Shown: positions 17,732 through 26,161 of the stretch, piece by piece | How positions within the stretch are numbered: the first letter of the stretch is position 1 | How the letters are laid out: each line of letters starts with the position of its first letter | From: Natrarchaeobius chitinivorans | GTDB lineage: Archaea; Halobacteriota; Halobacteria; Halobacteriales; Natrialbaceae | Reading direction: 5' to 3' | Assembly (NCBI RefSeq): GCF_003841505.1 | Contig: NZ_REGA01000003.1 | Location: 186,001-250,000 of the forward strand | DNA: 64,000 bases | The notes under the pieces: generated by a model | The model's database searches: none | What the model was told of the DNA's origin: nothing | The model's input: only the letters and a program-made list of their open reading frames with translations | Position numbers and translations under genes: made by a program

Positions 17732-18796
17732 ATGAACCGCGAGTACGCGCTTGCCGTTGCCGCGCTCGTGGTCGTGGTCGCCGCGCTCACGACTCTCGCC
17801 CTCTCCGGTGCGATCGCGGATCCCGCCGATCCCGACGCGGACGCGTCGGTCCACTCCCAGGCAACGCTCCAGGAAGTGACGATCGCTGCCGACGAGGTCT
17901 CCGGCGAGTCGGCGACGCTCGCCGTCGACACCTACCTCTACGCGCGTGGCGGTCCCGTCGAGAACGTGACCGTCGTCCACCGGGCGACGAACACCGACAC
18001 GGGGCTTCTCGAGGACACGACCGAACGAGAGGTCGGGACGCTCGAGGCCGAAATCGAGACGACGGTTTCGGAAACGATCGACGTCCCGCGCGACGGGAGC
18101 CACGAGATCGAGACGCTCGTCTACGTCGACGGAACCCGGACCGAGTCGAGGACCCACCGCGTCTCCGGCGTCGACTCGTTGACGCCGGCGTACGCCGACA
18201 CAGGCCTCGAGTTCCACCGTTTCGGCGGTGACTACGGCGGCGCGTTCGCGACCGTCCCCGCGATCGAGTACTCGATCGAATCGACGTCGGCCGACGACGC
18301 GACCCTCGAGGTGACGAGCTATCTCACCAACACCGGCGACGAGACCGCCGACTCGCTCGAACTCGAGGTGAAAGCTCGACAGGCCGATTCGAACATCGTC
18401 GCTGACTCCGAGACGGTGCCGATTTCGGACGTCGAGTCCGGCGAGACGGCGACGCCGACCGCGACGCTCGAGGTCACCGACGAGTACAGCTACTACCTCG
18501 ACGCGGTGCTCTGGCTCGACGGGACGATCGTGGCGACCGAGCGGGGCGTCGCCGATCTCCGCCCGGAATCCGTCGTTGCGAACGAAACCGACACCGAATC
18601 GTACCTCGATACGGGCGACTTCGAGACCGACGACGGGTTCGAGGCAGCCGAAGCGGACAGCGACCGTCCCGAACCGGTCGACGACGACCTCGATACGGAG
18701 GACGAGTACGACTCGACGCCCGGATTCGGCGTCGTCGGCGCGACCGTGGGGGCTGCAGTGGTACTCGCACTCGCAGCGATACGGAGGAAACGATGA
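17732..18796 (+). CDS. Secreted PGF-CTERM surface protein (DUF7490-like)
   Basis: 354 residues. An N-terminal hydrophobic signal segment (EYALAVAALVVVVAALTTLALSG) is followed by two similar beta-sandwich units: one at about 45-165 (VTIAADEVSGESATLAVDTYLYARGGPVENVTV) and one at about 180-290 (YSIESTSADDATLEVTSYLTNTGDETADSLELEV). An acidic spacer leads to a C-terminal PGF-CTERM-type sorting signal (STPGFGVVGATVGAAVVLALAAIRRKR), the substrate pattern of archaeosortase A, which would remove the anchor and link the protein to lipid. The following small membrane-protein gene overlaps by four bases. Probably a cell-surface protein; partner unknown. Confidence 0.85.
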   Translation: MNREYALAVAALVVVVAALTTLALSGAIADPADPDADASVHSQATLQEVTIAADEVSGESATLAVDTYLYARGGPVENVTVVHRATNTDTGLLEDTTEREVGTLEAEIETTVSETIDVPRDGSHEIETLVYVDGTRTESRTHRVSGVDSLTPAYADTGLEFHRFGGDYGGAFATVPAIEYSIESTSADDATLEVTSYLTNTGDETADSLELEVKARQADSNIVADSETVPISDVESGETATPTATLEVTDEYSYYLDAVLWLDGTIVATERGVADLRPESVVANETDTESYLDTGDFETDDGFEAAEADSDRPEPVDDDLDTEDEYDSTPGFGVVGATVGAAVVLALAAIRRKR

Positions 18797-19113
18797 CTGA
18801 TACGCCGACACAGACCGACGACTCGATCGAATCGAACGCAGACCGCTCGCGGTCCCGGACCGGATCACCGGACGGAGGCGACTCCGGACTCGGATCGGGG
18901 CGCGTCCGGCAGTTCCTCGCCTGGGCCGGGCTGGCGATCTGTTCGCTGCTCGCATTCGTCGCCCTGATCCAGTTTTACTGGAGCGTGACTGCCGCGATCG
19001 ACCTCTGGGTCGAACCAAGACACCAGCCGTTGATCCACGCCGCGTTCAATCTGGTCGTTATGTTCGGCTCGCTGATCGGTATCTCCTTGCTCGTCAGGGA
19101 ACTCAGCGAGTAA
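18793..19113 (+). CDS. Small two-helix membrane protein
   Basis: 106 residues, ATGA overlap with the PGF-CTERM protein gene, so very likely co-translated with it. The first 45 residues are polar and serine/aspartate-rich; two hydrophobic helices follow (FLAWAGLAICSLLAFVALIQFYW and LIHAAFNLVVMFGSLIGISLLV). No family recognised. The strict coupling suggests it assists or anchors the surface protein, which is inference. Confidence 0.75.
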   Translation: MTDTPTQTDDSIESNADRSRSRTGSPDGGDSGLGSGRVRQFLAWAGLAICSLLAFVALIQFYWSVTAAIDLWVEPRHQPLIHAAFNLVVMFGSLIGISLLVRELSE

Positions 19114-19136
19114 CGTCCCGTGTCGAACCGTGGCCG

Positions 19137-20285
19137 TTATCGCTGCTCGAGCGGGACGAACTCCTGGTCCTGCGGTCCGGTGTATCGGGCCCGCGGTCGA
19201 ATGAGTCGGTTGTCCTCCTGGTACTCGAGGACGTGGGCGATCCAGCCGCCGGCGCGGCTCATCGCGAAGATCGGGGTGTACATGTCGATCGGGATGCCGA
19301 GTTGGTAGTAGACCGATCCCGAGTAGAAGTCGACGTTAGGGGCGATCCCCTTCTCGACGAGCCCTTTCTCCTCGGTGAGATACTGCTCGATCGTCGTCGT
19401 GTAGTTGTACCACTTGTCCTCGCCCTCCGCGGCGAGTTCCTCGCTGCGCTCCTGGAGGATCTTCGCGCGTGGATCTTTGACGTTGTAGACGCGGTGGCCG
19501 AAGCCGGGAATGCGTCGTCCCTCCTCGGTCGCCTGTTCGACCCACTCCCGGTGATCGAGATCGCTCTCGTCGATTTCGATCAGGACCTCCATGACGTCCT
19601 GGTTGGCTCCACCGTGAAGCGGCCCGGAGAGCGCGCCGATTCCGCCGGTCACCGCGCTGTAGATGTCCGCCATCGTCGAACCGATCACCATCGACGTAAA
19701 CGTCGACGCGTTCAGCCCGTGATCCGCGTGCAAGATTAGCGCCTGATCGAACGCCTCGGCTGCGACGTCGTCCGGCTTCTCACCGGTCAACATAAACAGA
19801 AAGTTCGATGCGAGGCCGAGTTCGGGATCGGGATCGACCGGCTCCTCGCCGAGGCGATACCGCTCGAACGCCGCGAGCGCGGTCGGAATCTTCGCCGTGA
19901 TTCGCCGTCCCTTTCGCAGCGTCGCCTCGAGGTCGTCGGGGTCGGCGTCCGTTTCGGGTTCTGACGCCGAGAGCATCGAGACTGCAGTGCGGAGGGCGGC
20001 CATCGGCTGTTCGCCGGCGTCGGCGAGCCGTTCCATCGTCACCAGCACGTCCTCGCTGACCGATCGCTCCCCGGTCAGCGCGTCGGAAAACGCCTCGAGT
20101 TCGTCAGCCGTCGGGAGGTGACCGTGCCAGAGCAGATAGAGGACCTCCTCGTAGCTTGCGCCTCGGGCGAGATCCTCGATACGGTAGCCGCGATAGATCA
20201 GTCGACCTTCGTCACCGTCGATGGAGCTGAGTTCCGACTCTGCGACGAGAACTCCCTCCAGTCCTTTCCTGAGGTCGTCAACCAT
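19137..20285 (-). CDS. citZ: Citrate synthase
   Basis: 382 residues, normal length for archaeal citrate synthase. Condenses acetyl-CoA and oxaloacetate to start the TCA cycle. Catalytic residues are visible: H224 in GPLHGGANQ, H264 in GFGHRVYNVKDPRA and D319 in PNVDFYSGSVYY; LHADHGLNAST (185-194) is also typical. The N-terminus KGLEGVLVAESELSSIDG is the haloarchaeal form. 2-methylcitrate synthase is a close relative that cannot be fully excluded, but no prp genes are nearby. Confidence 0.92.
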   Translation of the reverse strand: MVDDLRKGLEGVLVAESELSSIDGDEGRLIYRGYRIEDLARGASYEEVLYLLWHGHLPTADELEAFSDALTGERSVSEDVLVTMERLADAGEQPMAALRTAVSMLSASEPETDADPDDLEATLRKGRRITAKIPTALAAFERYRLGEEPVDPDPELGLASNFLFMLTGEKPDDVAAEAFDQALILHADHGLNASTFTSMVIGSTMADIYSAVTGGIGALSGPLHGGANQDVMEVLIEIDESDLDHREWVEQATEEGRRIPGFGHRVYNVKDPRAKILQERSEELAAEGEDKWYNYTTTIEQYLTEEKGLVEKGIAPNVDFYSGSVYYQLGIPIDMYTPIFAMSRAGGWIAHVLEYQEDNRLIRPRARYTGPQDQEFVPLEQR

Positions 20286-20451
20286 ACTCGGAGTTTCGCA
20301 TCCCGATGGAAAAGTATTGTCGTTTGGTCGCCTTCACGGCCGAACGCGTCCGATGTCTGCGTTTGCTCGCGCTCGTCACACCGCTGAACGGCTGGTTCCG
20401 ACAGAGAATTGAACATTCGTCTACCGGTATCCGCAGAAGAGATCAGTCCCG

Positions 20452-21105
20452 TTATGTTTTCAGGATCGCTCCCATCAGCTTCGTCTGTGCGGCGGCCAGA
20501 TGCTCGGTAAACGTGGAGCGAGCGACGCCGAGTTCGTCCGCGACGTCCGTCGCATTCGCTCCTTTCGGGTACTCGAAGTATCCCATCCGCTGGGCCGTCT
20601 CGAGGACCTCGCGCTGGCGTCCGGTCAGTACGTCTCGGTCGACGACGACCGGATCTTTCGACGCGCTTTCGTGATCTTGCGTAAGCCCCTCGACGAGGAC
20701 GCCGTCGAACCGTTCTCGAAGATCGTCGACGATTTCGGCGATCTCCTCGAGTTCGAGGGTATGAAACGACAGCAGTAACGACCCGTCCTGGGCGCGGACG
20801 GACGTGATCGGCGTTCCGGTGTCCTCGACGACTTCGCAGGCGCAGTCCGCCGTGGATTCGCGTTCGAACCGGTACACCGATTCGCGGTCGTTCGATTGGA
20901 CCGTGGTCAGTTCGACGTCGTCCACCGGGTCGTGTTCCTCGACTCTGCCGTCTTTGCTGACGCCGAACTCCTCGACGACGACGTCGTCGGCCGTCGATCT
21001 GGTCCGCGTCACCGAGTCGATCGGTTCCTCGACGGCCCCAGACACGCCCGCTACCGGACAACCCGCGGGATCGTGGATCACGACGGTCGCACGAAATCCT
21101 GACAT
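20452..21105 (-). CDS. HTH_10 (bacterio-opsin activator-type) transcriptional regulator
   Basis: 217 residues. The N-terminal 150 residues form a sensory domain (RATVVIHDPAGCPVAG with possible ligand cysteines CAC at about 80). The C-terminal 55 residues are the HTH_10 domain: LTGRQREVLETAQRMGYFEYPKGANATDVADELGVARSTFTEHLAAAQTKLM. This class regulates many haloarchaeal genes in response to environmental cues. Target and signal are unknown; it lies divergent from nothing obvious and downstream of the R1 repeat at 21366. Confidence 0.88.
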   Translation of the reverse strand: MSGFRATVVIHDPAGCPVAGVSGAVEEPIDSVTRTRSTADDVVVEEFGVSKDGRVEEHDPVDDVELTTVQSNDRESVYRFERESTADCACEVVEDTGTPITSVRAQDGSLLLSFHTLELEEIAEIVDDLRERFDGVLVEGLTQDHESASKDPVVVDRDVLTGRQREVLETAQRMGYFEYPKGANATDVADELGVARSTFTEHLAAAQTKLMGAILKT

Positions 21106-21365
21106 ACACGGATCTACCGGCCGTGACGGGATAACACGGCACCGTTATTCCCGCCGGGTGGAAACACCAGCCGAATCGGGCGAACGGGTTCGGCCTCGCG
21201 GTCGGTGCCGCGGACGCACCGCGGTGATCGCCGGAGGCGACACCGGCCTCCCCGTCGGAATCGAACTCACACGGCCAATCGACTCCGCACACCGCCGGTT
21301 CCAATCGGACGGCCGCTCCGCTCGAGTCCGTCGTCGAACGGAGGAAACTCGTCCCGCTGGCTGAG

Positions 21366-21443
21366 ACGGATTATTGTAACTGGTTACCGGCGCACCCGCC
21401 GCCTGGGTCGCGGGTGTGCCGGCAATGGCTTACAGTAAACCGT
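21366..21443. repeat. R1 palindromic element, copy A
   Basis: Ends pair as ACGGATTATTGTAA against ACGGTTTACTGTAA (reverse complement of the right end), with a central stem CCGGCGCACCCGC / GCGGGTGTGCCGG. The element lies 22 bases 3' of the sepF stop codon. Confidence 0.8.
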
Positions 21444-21465
21444 ATGAGGGATTCCCTCGAGGCGA

Positions 21466-21828
21466 TCAGAACGACTGCCCGAGTTTCTCGCGGCTGATCC
21501 GGATGCCGGTGGGCGTGATGATCATCTGATCGTCGCCTTTCCGGACGATGTCGCCGTCGACCTCCTGTGCGACCTGGCGGAGTTCGTCGACGATGTGCTC
21601 GACGGTGCTGTCTTTGGTTCGCAGGCGTGTCACGTCTGCGATGACGATGTCGCCGTCGTAGATCGCTTCCTTGATGTCGATCGCGTCGGCCTGTCCGCCG
21701 ACCTCCGCGATGTGTACCTGCATGCTCGCGCCGGCCGAATCGGCCGCGACGTCGTCGAGATCCAGTTCGACGTAATCCTCGGCGGTTCGGGACTGATCCC
21801 CGCCGATGATCTTGCTCATAATTCCCAT
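21466..21828 (-). CDS. sepF: Archaeal SepF cell-division protein
   Basis: 120 residues. The N-terminal MGIMSKIIGG is the membrane-targeting amphipathic helix; an acidic linker (EDYVELDLDDVAAD) leads to the compact SepF alpha/beta domain (VHIAEVGGQADAIDIKEAIYDGDIVIADVTRL and IVDELRQVAQEVDGDIVRKGDDQMIITPTGIRISREK). In haloarchaea SepF tethers FtsZ2-dependent division machinery to the membrane. The gene is monocistronic here, with the R1 hairpin immediately after its stop. Confidence 0.93.
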   Translation of the reverse strand: MGIMSKIIGGDQSRTAEDYVELDLDDVAADSAGASMQVHIAEVGGQADAIDIKEAIYDGDIVIADVTRLRTKDSTVEHIVDELRQVAQEVDGDIVRKGDDQMIITPTGIRISREKLGQSF

Positions 21829-21917
21829 TGCCTGTAGGCACTGTCGCGGCGAGTATAGTTCTTACGTCAGACACAGTCACGGGGATGGATAGGAATCGGA
21901 CCCGAACGCTCGTCGGA

Positions 21918-22397
21918 TTAACCCGCGAACTCGTAGAGGTCGTCGCCGACGTGGTGCAAGGAGTCGACGACCTTTCCCTCGTCGCCGACCATCTCGGTCC
22001 CGTCCACTCGAGCGCGCCCGATCGCGAGTACCTTTCCGTGAGACTCCTCTGCGATGACGACAAGATCGTCCGGAGAGATGTCGTCGGTCGCCGCCGTAAT
22101 TCCGGGGCGCATTACGTCCGCGCCGTCGCTGACGAACGAGATCGCGCCCGTATCGACAGTCACGACCCGATCGTCGGGCTCGTAGGCGTTTGCCCCGCGA
22201 ACCGTCAGGAACGGATCCTCGTCGAAGTACGCGACCTGGGGCTCGCCGTCGATGAGGATCACTTCCCAGTCGGTGTCCTCGAACTCGACGCGTTCGTAGG
22301 CGTCTCCGTCCGGAGAAACGCCGAGTTGATCGGCGAGAGTCTCCTCTATGTCCGAGACGGCGTCGCTTCGAAGGTGGTGTCGAGACTTGACCTGCAT
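21918..22397 (-). CDS. PUA-domain RNA-binding protein
   Basis: 159 residues from ATG 22397 (MQVKSRHHLRSDAVSDIEE). The C-terminal 75 residues are a PUA domain (FLTVRGANAYEPDDRVVTVDTGAISFVSDGADVMRPGI, then DDLVVIAEESHGKVLAIGRARVDG), preceded by a domain of the archaeal MCT-1/Tma20-like type (EVILIDGEPQVAYFDEDPFLT). Such proteins bind structured RNA, and their eukaryotic relatives act in translation re-initiation. Monocistronic; substrate RNA unknown. Confidence 0.88.
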   Translation of the reverse strand: MQVKSRHHLRSDAVSDIEETLADQLGVSPDGDAYERVEFEDTDWEVILIDGEPQVAYFDEDPFLTVRGANAYEPDDRVVTVDTGAISFVSDGADVMRPGITAATDDISPDDLVVIAEESHGKVLAIGRARVDGTEMVGDEGKVVDSLHHVGDDLYEFAG

Positions 22398-22543
22398 ACG
22401 ACTGCTTCCCTCCGGACGCATTTAACGGATTAGATTCGTCCCAGGTCGAACCGATCGCGACACCGCGGGACGTCTCTCGTCCCGACCCTCCACCGCGTGA
22501 AACGCGAAGGTGATTATTCGGTCCCTCGAGTGGACTGGTCCGT

Positions 22544-23185
22544 ATGGTCAGGACGCTCGGCGGCGAGGGAACGGACCGGATGGAAGCGTTGAGTGACGGG
22601 CTGTTCGCGATCGTGCTCACGCTGTTGGTGTTGCAGTTCGACGTTCCCGACGTCCCGGCGGCGGCACTTCCCGGGGCGATCGCCGACCAGGAGACGCTGC
22701 TCGTCAGCTACTTGCTCAGTTTCGTGGTCGTCGGCATCTACTGGATCGTCCACCACAACCTCTTTCGATACATCGAGAGCCACGATCGGGTCCTACTGTG
22801 GCTGAACCTGCTGTTTTTGCTTTCGATATCGTTCCTTCCGTACCCGACGGAGGTGCTCGGTCTGTACGGAACGCCGTTCGCCTGGACGCTGTACGCGGTC
22901 AACTTCGTTCTCGTCGGCGTACTGTTGACGGCCGTCTGGAGCTACGCCGCTCGAGCGGGATTCACCGACGACCGGATCGACGATCGAACCGCGCGAATGG
23001 TTACGATTCGTGGGCTCATCACGCCGACCGTCTTCGCGCTGTCGATTCCCGTCGCAGCGGTCGCAGTTTCCGTCGCCTACTTCGTCCCCCTGTTGATCGC
23101 CCCGCTCCAGATGCTGTGGGTGCGATACTATCGGCGGGCGACCGAGGACGCCGACGGTGGTGGGCTGATCGACGAACTCGGGTAG
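22544..23185 (+). CDS. TMEM175/DUF1211 family potassium channel-like membrane protein
   Basis: 213 residues with six membrane helices. The signature RMEALSDGLFAIVLTLLVLQ (about 12-31) corresponds to the (F/L)SD..FAI..TLLVL motif that lines the pore in prokaryotic TMEM175 channels, with LSD in place of FSD. Further helices include LLVSYLLSFVVVGIYWIVHHNLF and VLLWLNLLFLLSISFLPYPTEVL. Single gene, followed by an R1 element 44 bases after its stop. Potassium conductance is inferred from the family. Confidence 0.85.
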   Translation: MVRTLGGEGTDRMEALSDGLFAIVLTLLVLQFDVPDVPAAALPGAIADQETLLVSYLLSFVVVGIYWIVHHNLFRYIESHDRVLLWLNLLFLLSISFLPYPTEVLGLYGTPFAWTLYAVNFVLVGVLLTAVWSYAARAGFTDDRIDDRTARMVTIRGLITPTVFALSIPVAAVAVSVAYFVPLLIAPLQMLWVRYYRRATEDADGGGLIDELG

Positions 23186-23228
23186 TCCCCGTTCGAACCC
23201 CCTCCAGCGTCGTCTTCGACGACTCCTG

Positions 23229-23310
23229 ATACGGTTTACTGTAAGTCATTACCGGCGCGACCGCGTCCCACCCTACGGTCGCGCCGGCGAATCGTTACAG
23301 CAATCCGTAT
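23229..23310. repeat. R1 palindromic element, copy B
   Basis: 82 bases with ends ATACGGTTTACTGTAA and TTACAGCAATCCGTAT and a perfect central stem CCGGCGCGACCG / CGGTCGCGCCGG. It lies 44 bases after the TMEM175-like gene. The next 14 bases (GAGCGATTCCCTCG) also match those after copy A (GAGGGATTCCCTCG). Confidence 0.88.
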
Positions 23311-23415
23311 GAGCGATTCCCTCGTGGTCCCGTGGAAACTGATCGGCCGAACTGACTGTGAACGACTCGGAAACGTGTGACAATTGCTAAATAGTAGCAC
23401 GGCGTTCGTTCATCC

Positions 23416-23709
23416 ATGTGGCCCTCCCGAAATCGCACGGCGACGGTCACGTGTCTCGCCTGCGGGGACGAGGTCTCCCGATCGACAGCCCGCGAGTACG
23501 ACAAGTACGGTGATCGCTGGGATCGGGAGGATAAGACGTTCGAACACCTCTGTAAAGACTGCTATACAGACCTGTGTCGCCAGCCTCGAGACGAACTCGA
23601 GGACCTCCTCGTCGAACTCGAGGCCGGCGAACGGGGCCAGAAGTCGTTTCTTTCGGGATACATCTCAGCGGTCGAGGACCGCTACGGAACGGTCGAAGAG
23701 GAGTCCTGA
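23416..23709 (+). CDS. Small zinc-ribbon-like haloarchaeal protein
   Basis: 97 residues. Two CxxC pairs, TCLACGDEV (about 13-18) and HLCKDCYTDLC (about 44-52), form a probable four-cysteine zinc site. The rest is helical and highly charged (QPRDELEDLLVELEAGERGQKSFLSGYISAVEDRYG). Small proteins of this build are abundant in haloarchaea and often regulate or bind partners. Specific role unknown. A CTAAATAG box lies about 24 bases upstream of the ATG. Confidence 0.8.
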   Translation: MWPSRNRTATVTCLACGDEVSRSTAREYDKYGDRWDREDKTFEHLCKDCYTDLCRQPRDELEDLLVELEAGERGQKSFLSGYISAVEDRYGTVEEES

Positions 23710-23752
23710 CCTCTCAGTTGTCCCGATTTCCGGCACGATCGCGACACACTCC

Positions 23753-23804
23753 TGATTGTGACGGTGCAGATCCATTCATGATTGTGACGATGCTGATCCA
23801 TTCA
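23753..23804 (+). repeat. Two 26-base tandem units
   Basis: Units at 23753-23778 and 23779-23804 begin TGATTGTGACGGTGCAGATC and TGATTGTGACGATGCTGATC and both end CATTCA (2 differences). They abut R1 copy C directly. Confidence 0.9.
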
Positions 23805-23884
23805 TACGATTTACAGTACGTCGTTTCCGGCACACCTGCGATCTGGGGGGCGGGTGCGCCGGTAATCGGTACGACAATCCGTAT
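23804..23884. repeat. R1 palindromic element, copy C
   Basis: 81 bases, ends ATACGATTTACAGTA and TACGACAATCCGTAT, central stem CCGGCACACCTGC / GCGGGTGCGCCGG. Lies 95 bases after the zinc-ribbon gene and 62 bases ahead of the RNB nuclease gene. Confidence 0.82.
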
Positions 23885-23946
23885 CGGTCCGTGGTGCATC
23901 GACCTTTCCCGACACGACTTTCACACCCACGTCCGTAGACCCCCCC

Positions 23947-25245
23947 ATGAGCGACGACGAACAGGCCGAAGCCGGTACGGCAGAAGGCCAGGGCCCCATC
24001 GAAATCTCCGAGGACCTCTCCCGTCACCTGGAGAACAAGCGCGAGGAACTGTTCGAGAAGTTCGAAATCCGAGACGAGTTCCCCGAAGCGGTACTCGAGG
24101 AGGCCACGGAGCTAACCGGCGACGTTCAGGCCGACATCGACGCAGCGATCGACGACCGCGAGGACCTCCGCGAGCTAACGACGTGGACGACCGACCCGAT
24201 CGACGCCCAGGACTTCGACGACGCCATCTCCATCGAGGAGCGAGACGAGGAGTTCGTCCTCTGGGTACACATCGCTGACGTCACCCACTACGTTCACCCC
24301 GAGTCTGCGATGTGGGCCGAGGCAGTCGAGCGAAGCAATACGGTCTATCTCCCTGGCTACACGATCCACATGTTGCCGCCGGTGCTCGCCGAATCCGTCT
24401 GCTCGCTCGTTCCCGACGAAGAGCGCTTCGCCCACACCGTCGAGATGCACCTCGACAAGGAGACGCTCACCTACGAGACGATCGACATCTACAAGTCCGT
24501 CATCGAGTCGGACGAACGACTCACCTACGGCGAGGCCGAAAACCGCCTCGAGGACCCCGACGCGCCGCTTCACGAGGAAAACGCCCTCGTCCACGAACTC
24601 GCCGACCGGATGCACGAACAGCGCAAGGAAGACGGTTCGCTCGTCCTGAACCCCTCCCGGGACCGTGCCCACACCATCATCGAGGAGTGCATGCTGAAAG
24701 CGAACAAGGCCGTCACGCACGAGTTGATGTGGAGCCGCGGCGTCGAAGCAATGTATCGAGTCCACCCTCAGCCCAGCCCCGACGAGTGGTCGAAGGCGCT
24801 CCAGGAAATCCAGGACCTAGACGGCGTCTCGATCCCCGGCGACACCTGGGACGATCCGCGCAAAGCCGTCAACGCGACGCTCGAGGAGGCCCCCGGTCGG
24901 CAACTCGACAAGATCCAGTGGGCGGTGATGAAGGTGATGCCGCGTGCCCGGTACATGAACGATCCGTTCGGCGGTCATCACGCGCTGAACTTCGAGATTT
25001 ACGGCCACTTCACCAGCCCGATCCGCCGCCTCTCCGATCTGATCAACCACTGGATCGTCTACCAGAACGACGTCCCCGAAACCCTGGTCGAACTCTGCGA
25101 TCGCGCGAGCGACAAGCAAAAGGACGCCGAACAGTGCGAACGCGAGTACAAGACGTTCCTCCAGGAAGTTGGCCTCGATCCGATGGCGGTCAACAACCGA
25201 GGAGTCGAGGTCGTCGACGAAGCCGAAGCCGAGAAAACGTTGTAA
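23947..25245 (+). CDS. RNB-domain exoribonuclease (RNase II/R family)
   Basis: 432 residues. The RNB catalytic domain fills most of the protein: TTDPIDAQDFDDAISIEE (about 80-97) holds the Mg2+-binding aspartates, HIADVTHYVHPESAMWAEA and SNTVYLPGYTIHMLPPVLAE follow, and the C-terminal half has HHALNFEIYGHFTSPIRRLSDLINHW, the conserved R-R-L-x-D motif. The protein lacks the cold-shock and S1 domains of bacterial RNase R, as usual in haloarchaea. It would degrade RNA 3' to 5'. The TAA stop shares its last base with the R2 element. Confidence 0.92.
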   Translation: MSDDEQAEAGTAEGQGPIEISEDLSRHLENKREELFEKFEIRDEFPEAVLEEATELTGDVQADIDAAIDDREDLRELTTWTTDPIDAQDFDDAISIEERDEEFVLWVHIADVTHYVHPESAMWAEAVERSNTVYLPGYTIHMLPPVLAESVCSLVPDEERFAHTVEMHLDKETLTYETIDIYKSVIESDERLTYGEAENRLEDPDAPLHEENALVHELADRMHEQRKEDGSLVLNPSRDRAHTIIEECMLKANKAVTHELMWSRGVEAMYRVHPQPSPDEWSKALQEIQDLDGVSIPGDTWDDPRKAVNATLEEAPGRQLDKIQWAVMKVMPRARYMNDPFGGHHALNFEIYGHFTSPIRRLSDLINHWIVYQNDVPETLVELCDRASDKQKDAEQCEREYKTFLQEVGLDPMAVNNRGVEVVDEAEAEKTL

Positions 25246-25354
25246 TACTGTCGGACAGAACTATTTGAAGATCGGTCGCTCTCCTGCGGCCGTCTCCGAT
25301 GGTGACGGCCGCGAATTCGCGACCGACTTCTCACTGACTTCTGTCCGACAGTAT
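25245..25354. repeat. R2 inverted-repeat element, copy 1 (110 bp)
   Basis: Perfect 16-base terminal inverted repeats (ATACTGTCGGACAGAA) enclose an internal palindrome around GCGGCCGTC / GACGGCCGC and GAATTC. Exactly the same length as the second copy at 37562-37671, in opposite orientation. Begins on the last base of the RNB nuclease stop codon. Confidence 0.92.
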
Positions 25355-25424
25355 AAGCGACCGCTCGCGCAGCGGTCTTCGGATAAGAAAAACGAAAAGA
25401 GCGGGGACGCACCGCCACAGACGT

Positions 25425-25958
25425 TCAGATCGGCTTTTCGTAGACGTACTCCTCGAGTCCGTTCGCCAGTTCGCTTTCTCTCGTCTCGACGCACTCGAAT
25501 CCCGTCCCGTCGTAAAACGAGACGCCGACGCGGTTGTCGGCGAGGACGGCCAGGCGAATCCGGTCGAACCGATCCGCGAGGCCGTTCTCGAGAAACTCGA
25601 GCAGTTCGGTCCCGGTTCCCTCACCCCAGACGTCGGGATCGACGTAGAGCCGGACGAGATACGCCACCGACGTCTCCTCGGGCCAGGGAACGACGTGAGC
25701 GAATCCACGACACCGATCGAGAACCGCCGATGCGGCGTCCTCGCCATCGGCGTCGACGACCAGAAACATCGCATCGTCGCGGCGGCTCGCGTCGGCGATC
25801 GACGACTCGAGGTCGCCGAGTGCATACCAGTCGTCGACGATCTCGTCGACCGTTTCCGGACCGAGAACGTCGTCGTAGGCTGCGTGCCAGCTCGCGCGTG
25901 CGGTCTTGTGGATCCCCTCCGCGTCGCCGGTCGTCGCCTGCCGAACCTCTCGAGCCAT
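25425..25958 (-). CDS. GNAT family N-acetyltransferase
   Basis: 177 residues. The fold is recognisable from REVRQATTGDAEGIHKTARASWHAAY at the N-terminus, the strand VAYLVRLYVDPDVWGEGTGTELLEFLENGL (motif A, with the acetyl-CoA pyrophosphate loop G-E-G-T-G at about residue 117), and VLADNRVGVSFYDGTGFECVE (motif B). Transfers acetyl from acetyl-CoA to an unknown amine. Monocistronic. Confidence 0.9.
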   Translation of the reverse strand: MAREVRQATTGDAEGIHKTARASWHAAYDDVLGPETVDEIVDDWYALGDLESSIADASRRDDAMFLVVDADGEDAASAVLDRCRGFAHVVPWPEETSVAYLVRLYVDPDVWGEGTGTELLEFLENGLADRFDRIRLAVLADNRVGVSFYDGTGFECVETRESELANGLEEYVYEKPI

Positions 25959-26161
25959 ACGGAGTGTACGAGACGGCTATCCAAAAGCTCGGGGCCGGAT
26001 TGTGGGGAGATCCGAGCAGCGACCCGGTGACCCGTGTCCGCTTCGACCATCACGAACGACCCCATCGAATCCGCTTCACGACTCGGCAGGCCGCTCGTCG
26101 CGATCGGGTCCGTTTGCGGGTGTCTACGACCGTTCGGACGCTCGACGACCGATGGATACCG

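Noticed and set aside
21106-21365. Possible structured RNA in GC-rich hairpins upstream of the HTH_10 gene
   Set aside because: No tRNA cloverleaf, conserved RNA motif or repeat; hairpins are expected by chance at this GC content.
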